This document shows positions 1-5,614 of a stretch of DNA of 5,614 nt, piece by piece. The notes under the pieces were generated by a model. It was not told the DNA's origin. It saw only the letters and a list, made by a program, of their open reading frames with translations, and searched no databases. The stretch is from DATESZ01 sp035283845 (lineage in GTDB: Bacteria > Desulfobacterota > Syntrophia > Syntrophales > JACQWR01), in assembly GCA_035283845.1 (NCBI GenBank), contig DATESZ010000058.1, positions 1 to 5,614 of the forward strand, in the 5' to 3' direction. How positions within the stretch are numbered: position 1 is the first letter of the stretch; every line of letters starts with the position of its first letter. A program made the translations under genes and the position numbers.

Positions 1-592
1 TGGTCAGAAGTGCGGCAATAATCGTCAAGGTAAATTCTTTGTTGAGCAGGGAAAGCGCCCCGACAGTGATGATTACGTCATGGATGAGGGCAATGATGCC
101 GCCCACGGCATAGCGAAACTCAAACCGCCAGGCGATATAAATAAGCATCCCGATCCAGGAAAAAATAATGGCCATAATTGCCTTGTTGGTCAGATCCCTT
201 CCTACTTTTGGTCCCACGACCTCCACGCGCCGCACTTCAGAACTCCCTTTACCGAAGGCGGTACTCAGGGCATCCTCGATCCGGTAGGATAATCCTTTGA
301 GATCGGAGGCAGATTCCGCGGTCCTGATAACGACTTCCTGAGAACCTAACTTCTGGATGATGCTGTTTTCGAGTTTGATTTGACTTAAGGCGCTCCTCAG
401 GCTTTCCGTAGTTGTTTCCTTCTGAAATTTTATCTGAACCAGGGCGCCGCCCGCAAAATCGATGCCGAGATTCAAACCGCCGTGCAGGACGACGGAGGCA
501 AGGCTGATGACAATCATGATTAGGGAGATAGTGAAGGCAGGCTTCATCTTGCCCACAAAATCGATGTTGGTTGATGGTTTTATAAGTTCCAT
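1..592 (-). CDS. secF: Protein translocase subunit SecF (N-terminal part; 3' end outside window)
   Basis: Inner-membrane RND-type subunit that pairs with SecD, binds the SecYEG channel and uses the proton-motive force to help pull exported proteins across the membrane. The frame opens with ATG at 592 and runs without a stop to the window edge, giving 197 residues of a family usually near 300. Visible parts: a first membrane segment at about residues 18-37; the family motif GIDFAGGALVQI at 43-54; a periplasmic domain at about 55-120; VVGPKVGRDL at 125-134, matching the SecF VGPxxGxxL signature; then further membrane segments from about 137, including ALIHDVIIT at 168-176, the conserved loop with the His-Asp pair. 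The later conserved membrane segments lie beyond position 1. The start is supported by GAGGAGA (598-604) 5 nt upstream. It lies 39 nt after the secD stop, and a hairpin occupies the gap. Identity is confident. Confidence 0.96.
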   Translation of the reverse strand, partial: MELIKPSTNIDFVGKMKPAFTISLIMIVISLASVVLHGGLNLGIDFAGGALVQIKFQKETTTESLRSALSQIKLENSIIQKLGSQEVVIRTAESASDLKGLSYRIEDALSTAFGKGSSEVRRVEVVGPKVGRDLTNKAIMAIIFSWIGMLIYIAWRFEFRYAVGGIIALIHDVIITVGALSLLNKEFTLTIIAALLT

Positions 593-597
593 GCAGG

Positions 598-604
598 TCT
601 CCTC
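598..604 (-). promoter_or_regulatory. Shine-Dalgarno of secF
   Basis: On the minus strand this reads GAGGAGA, a strong match to the anti-Shine-Dalgarno complement, 5 nt before the secF ATG at 592. It fixes the secF start. It also lies only 4 nt downstream of the 609-627 hairpin, so folding of that hairpin could influence ribosome access. Confidence 0.8.
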
Positions 605-608
605 AAGA

Positions 609-627
609 ACTGCTTATTAAAAGCAGT
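609..627 (-). promoter_or_regulatory. Intercistronic hairpin between secD and secF
   Basis: A perfect 7-bp inverted repeat, ACTGCTT (609-615) and AAGCAGT (621-627), is separated by a 5-nt A/T loop (616-620). It fills much of the 39-nt gap between the secD stop (632-634) and the secF start (592). It is not followed by a T tract on the minus strand but by TTCTTGAGGAG, the secF ribosome-binding site, so it is unlikely to be a factor-independent terminator. Possible roles are an RNA processing or stability element, or tuning of secF translation relative to secD. The inverted repeat is directly visible; the function is inference. Confidence 0.5.
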
Positions 628-631
628 CTGT

Positions 632-2236
632 TTATATACTCAGCTTCTGAACCTTTCTATTCCAGACGAAGTAATCGAAGATGATCCTCGTGACAAAGAT
701 GGCGGTGAACATGCTCGCTACGAGGCCGATACTGAGAGTTACGGCAAATCCTTTTACCGGACCCGTTCCAAACTGAAAAAGGAAAAGCGCGGCGATCAGG
801 GTGGTGACATTGGAATCCAGGATGGTGAGAAAGGCCTTGGAGTATCCGGCATCGATGGCGGCGCGGGCGGTTTTCCCCGCCCGCAGCTCTTCCCTGATCC
901 TTTCAAAAATCAGCACGTTGGCGTCAACCGCCATACCGATGGTCAGCACAATGCCGGCAATGCCGGGAAGGGTCAGGGTGGCGCGGAAGGCGGCCAGGGC
1001 GCCGAGCAGAAGGATGATGTTCAAGAGCAGCGCCGCATCCGCTACCAGACCAGACATCCGGTAATATACCACCATAAAGACGACTACCAGCAGACCGCCG
1101 ATAATGGTCGACCATACGCCCTTGTCAATTGAATCCTGTCCGAGCGATGGCCCTACCGTCCTTTCTTCGAGGATATTTACGGGCGCGGGAAGCGCTCCCG
1201 CCCGAAGTACAATGGCCAGGTCTTTCGCCTCGTCCATGGTGAATGATCCGGTAATCTGCGCCTGTCCACCCGCGATCTTATCCTGGATTACCGGCGCCGA
1301 ATGTACGGTGCCGTCAAGGACGATGGCCAGACGTTTTTTTACGTTTTCCCCGGTTATGCGTTCAAAATCATTAGCGCCCTGAGGATTAAATTTTATTGAT
1401 ACATAGGGTTCTCCGAAGCGGTCACTGATCTTTACCTGGGCGCTTTCCAAGGATTCGCCCGTAAGCAGGGTTTTGCCTTTGAGCAGATAAGGCACGCCGC
1501 TCGTCCTCCTGCCCGTTTCCCCGTCCTGGCTTGAACCGTAAACAATGACGCTGCCTTCCGGGACGTTTCCTTTCAGCGCCTCATCCACACTGTGTTCTTC
1601 GTCCAAAAGCTTAAATTCCAGAAGCGCTGTCCTGCCTATGAGGTTTTTGGCTCTTGCCGTATCTTTGACCCCGGGAAGTTGAACGATGATTCGGTCTTTT
1701 CCTTCGGGTATGATTTCCGGCTCCGAAACACCGAACTGGTCGACGCGGTTGCGCATCGTTTCCAGGCTCTGTTCCACCGCAAGCTTCTTTATTTCCGACA
1801 CCCTTTTTTCTTTGAGTTTTAATATTGCCGTTTCCTTGCCTTCCGTTATTTCCGATGAGGCAATCTCAAAATCGTGGTAATGTTCTCTAATGACATTTTC
1901 CAGTCCACTTCTCGAAGCGCCGTCCGGCAATTCGATGGATACGGCATTGCCCTTTTTACGTTCCAGGTTGCGGAACCGGACCTTGTTTTCCATTAAGGCT
2001 TCCTTGAGATCGTTGGCCGTTCTTTCCAAAGTGCTTTCCACGGCTTTTTCCGCGTCCACCTCAAGGACAAGGTGCATCCCACCTTGCAGGTCAAGACCCA
2101 GATGGATCTTTTCTTTCGGAAGATGGTCCATCCAGAAGGGAGGCAGATTGCTTGTCAAGGAAGGCAGGAGATAAAACAGAGCTGCGAGGCAGACCAGTGC
2201 GGCCAATATGGCCCTTATCTTTATGTTTTGAAACAT
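632..2236 (-). CDS. secD: Protein translocase subunit SecD
   Basis: Inner-membrane RND-family subunit that acts with SecF and YajC on SecYEG and couples proton flow to late steps of protein export. The protein has 534 residues, shorter than the roughly 615 of E. coli SecD but complete in all conserved blocks. In order: membrane segment 1 (about 8-26); the SecD motif HLGLDLQGGMHLVL (45-58); a large periplasmic domain with MRNRVDQFGVSEPEI (161-175), GRTALLEFKLL (201-211), the PYVSIKFN block (277-284) and LDGTVHSAPVI (307-317); RTVGPSLG (359-366); then five C-terminal membrane segments (about 374-525). GMAVDANVLIFERI (434-447) contains Asp438, matching the aspartate required for proton-coupled function in E. 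coli SecD (Asp519). ATG at 2236 is preceded by a GAGGGGGAG stretch. The gene starts 15 nt after yajC ends. Identity is very secure. Confidence 0.98.
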   Translation of the reverse strand: MFQNIKIRAILAALVCLAALFYLLPSLTSNLPPFWMDHLPKEKIHLGLDLQGGMHLVLEVDAEKAVESTLERTANDLKEALMENKVRFRNLERKKGNAVSIELPDGASRSGLENVIREHYHDFEIASSEITEGKETAILKLKEKRVSEIKKLAVEQSLETMRNRVDQFGVSEPEIIPEGKDRIIVQLPGVKDTARAKNLIGRTALLEFKLLDEEHSVDEALKGNVPEGSVIVYGSSQDGETGRRTSGVPYLLKGKTLLTGESLESAQVKISDRFGEPYVSIKFNPQGANDFERITGENVKKRLAIVLDGTVHSAPVIQDKIAGGQAQITGSFTMDEAKDLAIVLRAGALPAPVNILEERTVGPSLGQDSIDKGVWSTIIGGLLVVVFMVVYYRMSGLVADAALLLNIILLLGALAAFRATLTLPGIAGIVLTIGMAVDANVLIFERIREELRAGKTARAAIDAGYSKAFLTILDSNVTTLIAALFLFQFGTGPVKGFAVTLSIGLVASMFTAIFVTRIIFDYFVWNRKVQKLSI

Positions 2237-2250
2237 TCTCTCCCCCTCGC

Positions 2251-2571
2251 TTATGCCGCCTTCTGCAGTATCGAAATGATGAAGCTTCTGGAAACCTTTA
2301 CCCTTACCTTGTCCGCCACTTCCAGGGTAACTACGGCATCAGTGAGGCCGGTTATTTTACCCTGCAGTCCCCCTGACGTAAGCACCAGATCGCCGTAATT
2401 CAGGCTCTCCAGCATTTTCTTAAGTTCCTTTTGCTTTTTCTGCTGCGGTCTGATGATAAGAAAATAAAATATGGCAAACAGGATGGCCATCATGATGAAA
2501 AAACCGGGATCGGCGCCTCCCGGCGAACCGCCTCCGCCGGGTGCGCCCAAAGCATAAGCTATCTCCGTCAC
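2251..2571 (-). CDS. yajC: Preprotein translocase accessory subunit YajC
   Basis: Small single-pass membrane protein of the SecD-SecF-YajC subcomplex that associates with SecYEG. The product is 106 residues, the usual size for the family. Features: a glycine-rich N-terminus (residues 9-23) presumably on the periplasmic side; one membrane segment at about 24-40; the hallmark RPQQKKQKE directly after it (41-49); and a cytoplasmic domain with the conserved YGDLVLTSGGLQGKI (59-73) and a repeated-valine beta region (80-100). The start codon is GTG, confirmed by AGGAGG 8 nt upstream. The next internal Met (27-28) is inside the membrane segment and would destroy the protein. GTG overlaps the tgt stop as GTGA, so translation is probably coupled to tgt. 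secD follows after 14 nt. The exact biochemical role of YajC remains poorly defined in known systems. Confidence 0.96.
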   Translation of the reverse strand: MTEIAYALGAPGGGGSPGGADPGFFIMMAILFAIFYFLIIRPQQKKQKELKKMLESLNYGDLVLTSGGLQGKITGLTDAVVTLEVADKVRVKVSRSFIISILQKAA

Positions 2572-3728
2572 TTTTCTATCCTCCTCTGCTGTTTCTCTTC
2601 TTCGCGTTCATGGGAAATATCCATGTTTAATTTCCCACGGGATAAAAATTCCCTGCTGAACTCTGCGTACCTGCCGCCTTCTATGGCATCCCTTATCCGT
2701 CCCATCAGACGCATATAATATCTGACGTTGTGGATGGTGCTCAGGATCATCGCCAGTATCTCTTTCGCTGCAAACAGGTGCCTCAGATAGGCCCGCGAGT
2801 AATTCCGGCAGGTATGGCAGTCACAGCTCAGATCAACGGGGGCTCCATCATTCCGATAACGGGCGTTCCTTATAACAACCTTTTCCTCATTTGTAAATAG
2901 CAATCCATGACGGGCGCACCGGGTAGGCATCACGCAGTCAAACATGTCTATTCCATTGCCCACACAGACGACGATATCATCAGGAGTGCCGGCGCCCATC
3001 AGGTATCTCGGACTATTTTCCGGCAGGAGTGGCGTGGTTTCCCGGACCATCTCAAACATGATTTCTTTTGGCTCGCCCACACTCAGGCCGCCCAGGGCAT
3101 AACCGTCGAACCCGATATTTATCAGCTCTCTCACGGCGCGTTGCCTTAATTCATGGTAACACCCCCCTTGAACGATGCCGAAGAGCGCCTGCCGCGAGCA
3201 TCGTTTAACATCCCGGCTTTCTTTGGCCCATTCTGTCGTCAGGGCGAGGGATTTTTCCGTGTCGGCAAAGGTTGTAGGATAGGGGGGGCATTCATCGAGA
3301 CACATCATGATGTCTGAACCGATGGCTTCCTGGATTTCGACGGCAAGCCTGGGACTTATAAAGTGTTTAGATCCGTCTATGTGGGAACGGAAGATAATGC
3401 CCTCGGCCGTTACCTTCCTTAAGGGCGCCAGGCTGTAAACCTGGAAACCGCCGCTGTCCGTCAAAATCGGGCCATGCCACTGCATAAATCTGTGCAAGCC
3501 GCCGAGCTCATGGATTATTTTGTGACCAGGTCTGAGATAAAGATGGTAGGTATTGCTGAGGACCATCTCTACGCCTGCCTCCCGCAGCATCTCCGGGACG
3601 AGAGATTTAACCGTACCCTGGGTGCCTACGGGCATGAACACCGGCGTATCCGCCTTGCCGTGATCCGTGACAATCCTTCCGAGCCGGGCCCGTGATGTGG
3701 GATCTTTCTTTATCAGCGTGAATTCCAA
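2568..3728 (-). CDS. tgt: tRNA-guanine(34) transglycosylase
   Basis: Cytosolic (beta/alpha)8 enzyme that swaps guanine-34 for preQ1 in tRNAs with GUN anticodons (Tyr, His, Asn, Asp), the insertion step of queuosine synthesis. The protein has 386 residues, normal for bacterial Tgt. Visible: FMPVGTQGTVKSL (31-43); TDSGGFQV (90-97) with Asp91, the counterpart of Z. mobilis Asp102; LDEC (144-147) with base-recognition Asp145; GIVQGG (184-189); GGLSVGE (213-219); MFDCVMPTR (262-270) with Asp264 as the nucleophile (Z. mobilis Asp280). Zinc is held by Cys302, Cys304, Cys307 and His333. The start is TTG: no ATG or GTG occurs between the upstream in-frame stop and the conserved N-terminus, and the first internal Met (32) is too late. 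A charged tail after about residue 366 is poorly conserved and overlaps yajC signals. It lies 19 nt after queA. Confidence 0.98.
   Translation of the reverse strand: MEFTLIKKDPTSRARLGRIVTDHGKADTPVFMPVGTQGTVKSLVPEMLREAGVEMVLSNTYHLYLRPGHKIIHELGGLHRFMQWHGPILTDSGGFQVYSLAPLRKVTAEGIIFRSHIDGSKHFISPRLAVEIQEAIGSDIMMCLDECPPYPTTFADTEKSLALTTEWAKESRDVKRCSRQALFGIVQGGCYHELRQRAVRELINIGFDGYALGGLSVGEPKEIMFEMVRETTPLLPENSPRYLMGAGTPDDIVVCVGNGIDMFDCVMPTRCARHGLLFTNEEKVVIRNARYRNDGAPVDLSCDCHTCRNYSRAYLRHLFAAKEILAMILSTIHNVRYYMRLMGRIRDAIEGGRYAEFSREFLSRGKLNMDISHEREEEKQQRRIEK
2580..2585 (-). promoter_or_regulatory. Shine-Dalgarno of yajC, embedded in the tgt coding end
   Basis: The minus strand reads a perfect AGGAGG here, 8 nt before the GTG start of yajC. 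The same bases are the two arginine codons (AGG AGG, Arg382-Arg383) near the end of tgt. The site decides the non-ATG start of yajC and ties its initiation to ribosomes finishing tgt. Confidence 0.88.
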
Positions 3729-3741
3729 AGTTTCCGTTTTT

Positions 3742-3747
3742 CCCCTC
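3742..3747 (-). promoter_or_regulatory. Probable Shine-Dalgarno of tgt, widely spaced
   Basis: The minus strand reads GAGGGG directly after the queA stop codon, 13 nt before the TTG start of tgt. This is longer than the usual 5-9 nt. A weaker GGAAA (3731-3735) lies only 2 nt before TTG. The combination of a TTG start and a long spacer suggests modest initiation, perhaps helped by ribosomes terminating on queA. Assignment as the ribosome-binding site is inference. Confidence 0.55.
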
Positions 3748-4788
3748 TTATATTATAAACATACAATCCCCATAACTGTAGAAACGGTAATTTTCTTTTA
3801 TTGCCTGGCAATAGGCTTCCTGAATGAGAGCCTGGCCGGCGAAGGCGCATACGAGTATATAGAGCGTCGATTTGGGAAGATGGAAGTTGGTCAGCAAGGC
3901 ATCAACACTTTTGAACCGGTAGCCTGGATAGATGAAAAGTTGCGTGGATGCGCAGCCGGGAATTATTCTACCTCCGGCGTCGGCCGCTGATTCGAGAGTG
4001 CGCGTACAGGTAGTGCCCACGGCAATGACGCGCCTTGCCTTATTTATCATTTCCGCTGCTTCCTCACTTATTTCAAAGGACTCCTCTTCCATGCGATGGT
4101 CTTCCACCTGCTCGGCTTCCACGGGAGAGAAAGTGCCGTACCCCACATGGAGCGTCACCTGCGCCATTGATACGGCTCTGTTTTTCAGGGCAGCCATAAC
4201 CTCATGAGAGAAATGAAGTCCTGCCGTAGGAGCCGCCACCGAACCGGGAACACGGGCGTAAATCGTCTGATACCTTTCCCTGTCGGCGAGATAATCTTCC
4301 TGATTTCCTTTACGCTTGATGTATGGCGGAAGGGGCGGCTTGCCTTTGAGATCTACGAATTCATCAAAGGGAAGAGATGTGGTAAAGGTGAGAAGCCATT
4401 TTTTTTCCGTCACCCTGTCGATCGCTTTTGCCTCGCATCCTTCGGAAAACATGAGTTTCGCACCAGGCCGGATGCCTTTAGCGGGACTCAGCAATGCCTC
4501 CCAGGTTTGCTCCCGCGGCGTCGCTGCGTTTTTCCGGGAAAGGAGAAGAACATCCACTTTCCCACCTGTTTCTTTTTCCCCCCTAAGCCTCGCGGGGATC
4601 ACCCGGGAATTGTTAAGGACCAGCACGTCTCTCTTCTTCAACAGGTCAGGAAAGGTCTCAAAAATCCCGTGAGAGATGGTTCCCTCCCGGCGATCGATGA
4701 CCATCATGCGGGACTGATCCCTTTTGGGACATGGCTCCTGGGCGATCAATCCCTCGGGAAGATGATAATCAAAATCCTTTAATTTCAT
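3748..4788 (-). CDS. queA: S-adenosylmethionine:tRNA ribosyltransferase-isomerase QueA
   Basis: Cytosolic enzyme that transfers and rearranges the ribosyl part of S-adenosylmethionine onto preQ1-34 in tRNA, giving epoxyqueuosine; it acts after Tgt. At 346 residues it is the usual family length. Family blocks in order: DFDYHLPEGLIAQEP (5-19) at the N-terminus; LNNSRVIPARL (58-68); GGKVDVLLL (75-83); PPLPPYIKR (151-159); YQTIY (173-177); GSVAAPTAGLHF (182-193); VTLHVGYGTFSPV (211-223); EDHRMEEE (229-236); VIAVGTTCTRTLES (254-267); TQLFIYPGYRF (282-292); DALLTNFHLPKSTL (296-309); and the terminal YRFYSYGDCMF (334-344). ATG at 4788 matches the usual N-terminus (E. coli MRVTDFSFELPESLIA). The start lacks a well-spaced Shine-Dalgarno. 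Its pairing with tgt is the classic queuosine gene order. Confidence 0.98.
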   Translation of the reverse strand: MKLKDFDYHLPEGLIAQEPCPKRDQSRMMVIDRREGTISHGIFETFPDLLKKRDVLVLNNSRVIPARLRGEKETGGKVDVLLLSRKNAATPREQTWEALLSPAKGIRPGAKLMFSEGCEAKAIDRVTEKKWLLTFTTSLPFDEFVDLKGKPPLPPYIKRKGNQEDYLADRERYQTIYARVPGSVAAPTAGLHFSHEVMAALKNRAVSMAQVTLHVGYGTFSPVEAEQVEDHRMEEESFEISEEAAEMINKARRVIAVGTTCTRTLESAADAGGRIIPGCASTQLFIYPGYRFKSVDALLTNFHLPKSTLYILVCAFAGQALIQEAYCQAIKENYRFYSYGDCMFII

Positions 4789-4827
4789 GACGAAAAGGTT
4801 AAGGAGCCTTCCTGTAAAAATGATAAG
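4789..4827 (-). promoter_or_regulatory. queA leader with misplaced ribosome-binding site
   Basis: This 39-nt gap separates the small membrane-protein gene from queA. The only Shine-Dalgarno-like sequence on the minus strand is AGGAAGG (4807-4813), 18 nt before the ATG, too far for normal use. Part of it can pair with the following TCCT (AGGA-AGGC-TCCT, a 4-bp stem), which could either hide the site or change its effective distance. Nothing purine-rich lies in the 18 nt nearest the start. I see no terminator or recognisable promoter here, and the gap is too short for a typical preQ1 riboswitch with expression platform. Confidence 0.4.
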
Positions 4828-5013
4828 TTATCTTCTTCCAAGAAAAAGGAGAATAAGACCTGTCAGCATGGCGAGCAGTCCCATAATTCTCAGGCTGGAA
4901 TCAGTCATGCCCAACAGCTTCATCAGGTAGGCTTTAATTTTTTCCGGAAATAAAAAATAGGGAAGCCCTTCTATAATGAAAACCATTCCCAATACGCAGA
5001 GAAAATATTTCAC
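4828..5013 (-). CDS. Small two-segment membrane protein, DUF2065 (YjeT-like) family
   Basis: A 61-residue hydrophobic protein with no known function. Two membrane segments are visible, about residues 3-22 and 42-58, joined by a short basic/polar linker (EKIKAYLMKLLGMTDSSLR). EGLPYFLFPE (15-24) and the C-terminal glycine-bearing segment ending in LGRR resemble the DUF2065 family of small inner-membrane proteins (E. coli YjeT has a similar EGL and a proline-bearing first half). The start is GTG, supported by AAGGA (5024-5028) 10 nt upstream, which overlaps the mazG stop codon. An internal ATG at codon 10 would cut the first segment, so GTG is preferred. It begins 13 nt after mazG and precedes queA by 39 nt, so it is probably co-transcribed with both. 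Family assignment is by eye and fairly likely; any role in export or tRNA modification would be speculation. Confidence 0.75.
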   Translation of the reverse strand: MKYFLCVLGMVFIIEGLPYFLFPEKIKAYLMKLLGMTDSSLRIMGLLAMLTGLILLFLGRR

Positions 5014-5023
5014 CCGTTGTAAG

Positions 5024-5028
5024 TCCTT
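5024..5028 (-). promoter_or_regulatory. Shine-Dalgarno of the DUF2065 gene, overlapping the mazG stop
   Basis: The minus strand reads TAAGGA at the end of mazG: the stop codon TAA (5027-5029) contributes the first bases of AAGGA, which lies 10 nt before the GTG start at 5013. This supports the GTG start and suggests translational coupling to mazG. Confidence 0.6.
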
Positions 5029-5614
5029 ATTTTAGTTGAATGAGTTTCGCTTTTTCCCACAGCATGTCCATTTCCGAAGGAGTTGCATCGGCCGGCGTTT
5101 TCCCTTCTTTGAGCAGTGACTCCTCGATATGGGAAAACCTTCGGACAAATTTATTCAGGGCGCCGCGCAGTGACGTTTCGGCATCCACCTCGAGAAAACG
5201 GCACAGATTGACTAAGGAAAACAGGAGATCACCCATTTCTTCACGCATCAGATCGGAACGGCGCGTCTTTATGGCCGCTTTCAATTCTTCCAGTTCCTCG
5301 TCCACCTTTATCAGCACATCCTCAGTCCTGCCCCAGTCGAAACCTGCCTTTGCCGCTTCCTGCGTAATTTTTTGCGCCCGGATCAGGGCGGGAAGCGTCC
5401 TCGTTATCCCATGAAAGCGTTCCCGATACGTTGATGATCCTTTCCCCTCAATTTTTTTGATACTATCCCAATTTTCCTTGATTTCGGCGACGCTTCCCAC
5501 TTTCCTATCCCCGAAAACGTGAGGATGGCGTCTGATCATTTTTTCTTCAATACCGGCCATTACGCCGGCGAAATCGAACTCCCCTTTCTCCTCAGCCATG
5601 CAGGAAAGAAAGAC
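5027..5614 (-). CDS. mazG: Nucleoside triphosphate pyrophosphohydrolase MazG (C-terminal part; 5' end outside window)
   Basis: All-alpha NTP pyrophosphohydrolase that cleaves (d)NTPs to monophosphate and pyrophosphate; likely a nucleotide-pool cleaner, and in E. coli linked to lowering (p)ppGpp-related stress. The open frame continues through the right edge. The first ATG in the window (5597-5599) is internal: the codons before it read VFLSC, and VFLSCMAEEKGEFDF lines up with the E. coli MazG stretch VVFYAQMAQEEGRFDF in mid-protein. Numbering from that Met, RRHPHVFGD (23-31) is the family linker signature, LPALIRAQKI (69-78) opens the C-terminal domain, and EELEE (101-105) plus EEMGD (120-124) form the metal-binding EExxE...EExxD motif. 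NKFVRRF (149-155) is also typical. The N-terminal MazG domain, about 100 residues, should lie beyond 5614. It heads the visible gene run. Confidence 0.95.
   Translation of the reverse strand, partial: VFLSCMAEEKGEFDFAGVMAGIEEKMIRRHPHVFGDRKVGSVAEIKENWDSIKKIEGKGSSTYRERFHGITRTLPALIRAQKITQEAAKAGFDWGRTEDVLIKVDEELEELKAAIKTRRSDLMREEMGDLLFSLVNLCRFLEVDAETSLRGALNKFVRRFSHIEESLLKEGKTPADATPSEMDMLWEKAKLIQLK

Noticed and set aside
80..292. A 70-residue plus-strand frame at the left end
   Set aside because: It is antisense to secF, whose motifs GIDFAGG and VGPKVGRDL are clearly read on the minus strand; there is no independent support.
609..627. A factor-independent terminator between secD and secF
   Set aside because: The stem is A/T-containing and only 7 bp, it is not followed by a T tract, and the secF ribosome-binding site follows at once.
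924..1115. A 63-residue minus-strand frame nested inside secD
   Set aside because: It is in another frame of the SecD membrane region. Its Arg/Gly/His-rich product is a typical frame shadow.
2072..2398. Plus-strand open frames of 74-108 residues across the secD/yajC junction
   Set aside because: They are antisense to two secure genes, have no recognisable motif, and their translations look like complements of hydrophobic coding sequence.
3282..3288. A run of seven G (seven C in the coding strand) inside tgt, considered as a frameshift or phase-variation tract
   Set aside because: The frame reads correctly through it (ECPPYP, a conserved Tgt region), the tract is short and encodes conserved residues, and no alternative product would be useful. 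It may still be a sequencing-error hotspot.
4204..4782. A 192-residue plus-strand open frame opposite queA
   Set aside because: It lies wholly antisense to queA, whose full set of family motifs is intact. The predicted protein is rich in Arg, Phe and Gly with no recognisable domain, as expected of a shadow frame.
4789..4827. A preQ1 riboswitch upstream of queA
   Set aside because: The 39-nt gap lacks a recognisable preQ1 aptamer with its A-rich tail and has no terminator or antiterminator. The operon reads through from upstream genes.

Overview
This window is an ordinary, tightly packed bacterial housekeeping cluster. Every supported gene is on the minus strand, so transcription runs from the right edge (5614) to the left edge (1). 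In transcription order the genes are mazG (5' end beyond the window), a small DUF2065-type membrane protein, queA, tgt, yajC, secD and secF (3' end beyond the window). Intergenic gaps are 39 nt or less and tgt/yajC overlap by 4 nt. No stretch over 300 bases lacks a gene. I see no rRNA, tRNA, CRISPR array, mobile element or factor-independent terminator, and no promoter between genes. This is most easily read as the interior of one operon whose promoter lies upstream of mazG.

Organism: the order queA-tgt-yajC-secD-secF, with SecD and SecF as separate proteins, is typical of Gram-negative bacteria, especially Proteobacteria and their relatives. DUF2065 (the YjeT family) is also mainly proteobacterial. 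The short SecD (534 aa), the balanced base composition and the mazG neighbour suggest a deltaproteobacterial/Desulfobacterota lineage (Syntrophales-like). That placement is an impression from protein style and gene order, not a search result.

How the genes work together: QueA and Tgt carry out two steps of queuosine modification of GUN-anticodon tRNAs. Tgt inserts preQ1 at position 34, and QueA then adds the epoxycyclopentanediol moiety to give epoxyqueuosine. YajC, SecD and SecF form the SecYEG-associated membrane module that uses the proton-motive force to help protein export. MazG hydrolyses (d)NTPs to monophosphates and is probably a sanitising enzyme. The small membrane protein has no assigned role.

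Translation signals deserve attention. Three of the five visible start codons other than mazG's and secF's are not ATG: GTG for the DUF2065 gene, TTG for tgt and GTG for yajC. The yajC Shine-Dalgarno sequence lies inside the last codons of tgt, queA has no well-placed Shine-Dalgarno, and a perfect 7-bp hairpin sits between secD and secF just upstream of the secF ribosome-binding site. I found no evidence of a previously undescribed system; the findings are small-scale regulatory or annotation points.
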